Shown piece by piece: positions 62,585 to 64,000 of a DNA stretch of 64,000 nucleotides. The position numbers and the translations under genes are program-made. Numbering within the stretch: position 1 is the first letter of the stretch; each line of letters opens with the position of its first letter. The notes under the pieces were generated by a model, which saw only the letters and a program-made list of their open reading frames with translations, ran no database searches and was not told the origin of the DNA. Origin of the DNA: Enterobacter asburiae (GTDB lineage Bacteria > Pseudomonadota > Gammaproteobacteria > Enterobacterales > Enterobacteriaceae); contig NZ_VRKN01000016.1 in assembly GCF_008080435.1 (NCBI RefSeq), positions 24,882 through 88,881 of the forward strand. Reading direction: 5' to 3'.

Positions 62585-63169
62585 GTGAATCTTAGCCAGG
62601 AAATCATTGGGGTCGTTCTGGCGGGTGGCAGAGCGACGCGAATGGGCGGAAAAGATAAGGGGCTTCAACGCCTGAATGGCAAACCCTTATGGCAATGTGT
62701 CGCTGATACGCTCGCAGGCCAGGTGTCGACAATGGTCATCAGTGCTAACCGGCATATCGACACTTACCAGCTCAGCGGGTACGCCGTTTACCAGGATATC
62801 CTTGAGGATTACCCGGGACCGCTGGCCGGTATGCTTTCGGTCATGCAACAGTCTCGCGGAGAGTGGTTTATCTTCTGTCCTTGCGATACCCCGTTTATTC
62901 CGTCCTGTCTTGTCGAGCGTTTGTTACACCTTCGCGGTACGGCCCCTGTGGTTTGGGTACATGACGGCGAGCGTGACCATCCTGCTATCGCATTGATGCA
63001 CCGATCGCTAGCGCCAGCCCTGCAGGCCTATCTGGCTGCGGGAGAGCGTAGGGTGATGGTTTTTATGCGCGAGTCTGGCGGCCATCCTGTTGATTTTAGC
63101 GATTTGAAATCAGCATTTGTGAACGTGAATACGCGTGAAGATTTGCAGATGATGCAGGAGAAAAGATGA
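62585..63169 (+). CDS. mobA: molybdenum cofactor guanylyltransferase MobA
   Basis: MobA attaches GMP to molybdopterin, forming MGD and bis-MGD, the cofactor of FdoG and other DMSO-reductase family enzymes. The 194-residue protein starts at GTG 62585. It has the nucleotidyltransferase motif [20 protein letters not shown] and the CPCDTPFIP metal site. It overlaps mobB by four bases. Confidence 0.95.
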   Translation: MNLSQEIIGVVLAGGRATRMGGKDKGLQRLNGKPLWQCVADTLAGQVSTMVISANRHIDTYQLSGYAVYQDILEDYPGPLAGMLSVMQQSRGEWFIFCPCDTPFIPSCLVERLLHLRGTAPVVWVHDGERDHPAIALMHRSLAPALQAYLAAGERRVMVFMRESGGHPVDFSDLKSAFVNVNTREDLQMMQEKR

Positions 63170-63669
63170 TACCTGTTGTAGCCATTTCCGCCTGGAGTGG
63201 GACCGGGAAGACCACGCTGCTGAAAAAGCTCATTCCTGCGCTTTGTGTCAGAGGTATCCGTCCAGGATTGATCAAGCACACCCACCATAATATGGATGTC
63301 GATAAACCAGGCAAAGATAGCTATGCATTGCGTAAAGCGGGTGCAGCGCAAACGATGGTGGCAAGTACTCAACGCTGGGCGTTGATGACAGAAACGCCGG
63401 ATGAGGCGCCGCTGGATCTCGCTTATCTGGTCAGCCGGATGGATCATGCCACGCTGGATCTGGTGCTGGTTGAGGGATTTAAGCATGAGGCCGTGCCTAA
63501 GATCCTGCTTTTCAGACGCGATGCCGGGCATGATTTCAGCGAGTTAACGCTGGATGAGCATGTGATTGCGGTGGCCAGTGATGTTGTATTGCCGCTTGAA
63601 GTTCCGGTGCTGGATTTAAATGATGTGGATGGGATTGCGGAGTTTATTGTGGAGTGGAGTGCGATCTAA
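63166..63669 (+). CDS. mobB: molybdopterin-guanine dinucleotide accessory protein MobB
   Basis: MobB is a GTP-binding partner of MobA that is not strictly essential. The 167-residue protein has Walker A in [18 protein letters not shown] and family motifs [20 protein letters not shown] and [12 protein letters not shown]. Its ATG overlaps the mobA stop (ATGA). Confidence 0.95.
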   Translation: MIPVVAISAWSGTGKTTLLKKLIPALCVRGIRPGLIKHTHHNMDVDKPGKDSYALRKAGAAQTMVASTQRWALMTETPDEAPLDLAYLVSRMDHATLDLVLVEGFKHEAVPKILLFRRDAGHDFSELTLDEHVIAVASDVVLPLEVPVLDLNDVDGIAEFIVEWSAI

Positions 63670-63672
63670 CTT

Positions 63673-63704
63673 ACCGGGTGGCGGTTTCGCCTTACCCGTC
63701 CTAC
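63673..63704. repeat. REP element (copy 4)
   Basis: ACCGGGTGGCGGTTTCGCC then TTACCCGTCCTAC is a slightly diverged copy between the convergent mobB and the rRNA operon. Confidence 0.8.
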
Positions 63705-63728
63705 GAATTTCTGCGGTGCTTAGACGCA

Positions 63729-63753
63729 AAAAGGCCATCCTTTCGGATGGCCT
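63729..63753 (-). terminator. rRNA operon terminator
   Basis: GGCCATCC and GGATGGCC pair around TTTC, and an A run on the plus strand gives the U tail for minus-strand rRNA. Confidence 0.88.
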
Positions 63754-63766
63754 CTCTACTTAATTG

Positions 63767-63886
63767 ATGCCTGGCAGTTCCCTACTCTCACATGGGGAGA
63801 CCCCACACTACCATCGGCGCTACGGCGTTTCACTTCTGAGTTCGGCATGGGGTCAGGTGGGACCACCGCGCTAAAGCCGCCAGGCA
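63767..63886 (-). rRNA. rrf: 5S ribosomal RNA
   Basis: The minus strand starts TGCCTGGCGGCTTTAGCGCG and ends GGAACTGCCAGGCAT, with complementary 5' and 3' ends. The 120 bases equal the usual 5S length. It is the last gene of a minus-strand rRNA operon in the position of E. coli rrnA. Confidence 0.97.
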
Positions 63887-63956
63887 AATTCTGTTAATCT
63901 GTATCAGGCTGAAATTTGAATGCGTCGTCTCTTCGCCAAAACATCTTCGGCGTTGT

Positions 63957-64000
63957 AAGGTTAAGCCTCACGGTTCATTAGTATCGGTTAGCTCAACGCA
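63957..64000 (-). rRNA. rrl: 23S ribosomal RNA, 3' end only
   Basis: On the minus strand the segment ends GAACCGTGAGGCTTAACCTT, the usual 3' terminus of enterobacterial 23S rRNA. The rest lies beyond the right edge. A 70-base spacer separates it from 5S. Confidence 0.93.

Overview
This window looks like chromosomal DNA of a member of the Enterobacteriaceae, most probably Enterobacter or a close relative. Nearly every long gene is an ortholog of an Escherichia coli gene. The order runs metB-metJ-rpmE-priA-cytR-ftsN-hslVU-menA-rraA-zapB-glpFKX-fpr-yiiRQ-tpiA ... cpxPRA ... polA-yihG-dsbA-srkA-yihD-mobAB-rrn, which is the stretch that ends at rrnA in E. coli. The genus is inferred from the GC-rich backbone, the REP-type repeats and the replacement genes. 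No 16S gene is present to confirm it.

Layout. (1) 1-10,500: methionine regulon genes (metB cut by the window edge, metJ), ribosomal L31, replication restart (priA), cytR, division (ftsN, zapB), the heat-shock protease hslVU, menA and rraA. (2) 10,500-17,300: glycerol uptake and use (glpF, glpK, glpX), fpr, two small yii genes and tpiA. (3) 17,300-27,100: an SLC13 carrier, cdh, sbp, pfkA, fieF, the Cpx envelope-stress system with the CpxQ 3' UTR RNA, yiiM and sodA. (4) 27,100-29,200: an accessory XRE-cupin regulator with azlCD, and a DUF1471 protein, where E. coli carries rha/frv genes. (5) 29,200-36,030: fdhD and fdoGHI-fdhE. fdoG is a selenoprotein read through an in-frame UGA. (6) 36,000-37,820: a HigBA/RelE-type toxin-antitoxin pair and a lone esterase. 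(7) 37,820-40,720: an overlapping fabY/dtd/yihY/yihX operon. (8) 40,800-46,210: an accessory cassette in place of the E. coli yihL-yihW region. It holds a ToxR/CadC-type membrane regulator, a small FidL-like membrane partner, a LuxR-type regulator and an AIDA-type autotransporter, and it resembles marT-fidL-misL of Salmonella SPI-3. (9) 46,200-64,000: typA, glnA-glnL-glnG with NtrC sites and a sigma-54 promoter, yshB, hemN, yihI, CsrC RNA, engB, Spot 42 RNA, polA, yihG, dsbA-srkA, yihD, mobAB, then the 5S gene and the 3' tip of the 23S gene of a minus-strand rRNA operon.

How the parts work together. glpFKX with tpiA and pfkA link glycerol to glycolysis and gluconeogenesis. mobAB makes the bis-MGD cofactor that FdoG needs, and FdhD and FdhE are its maturation factors. 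CpxRA, CpxP, CpxQ and DsbA form an envelope-quality group. GlnA, GlnL and GlnG are the nitrogen-control core. The best candidate for a poorly described system is the autotransporter cassette at 40.8-46.2 kb. Second-tier candidates are an unassigned transcript between rraA and zapB and a TTG-started membrane ORF between yihI and hemN.
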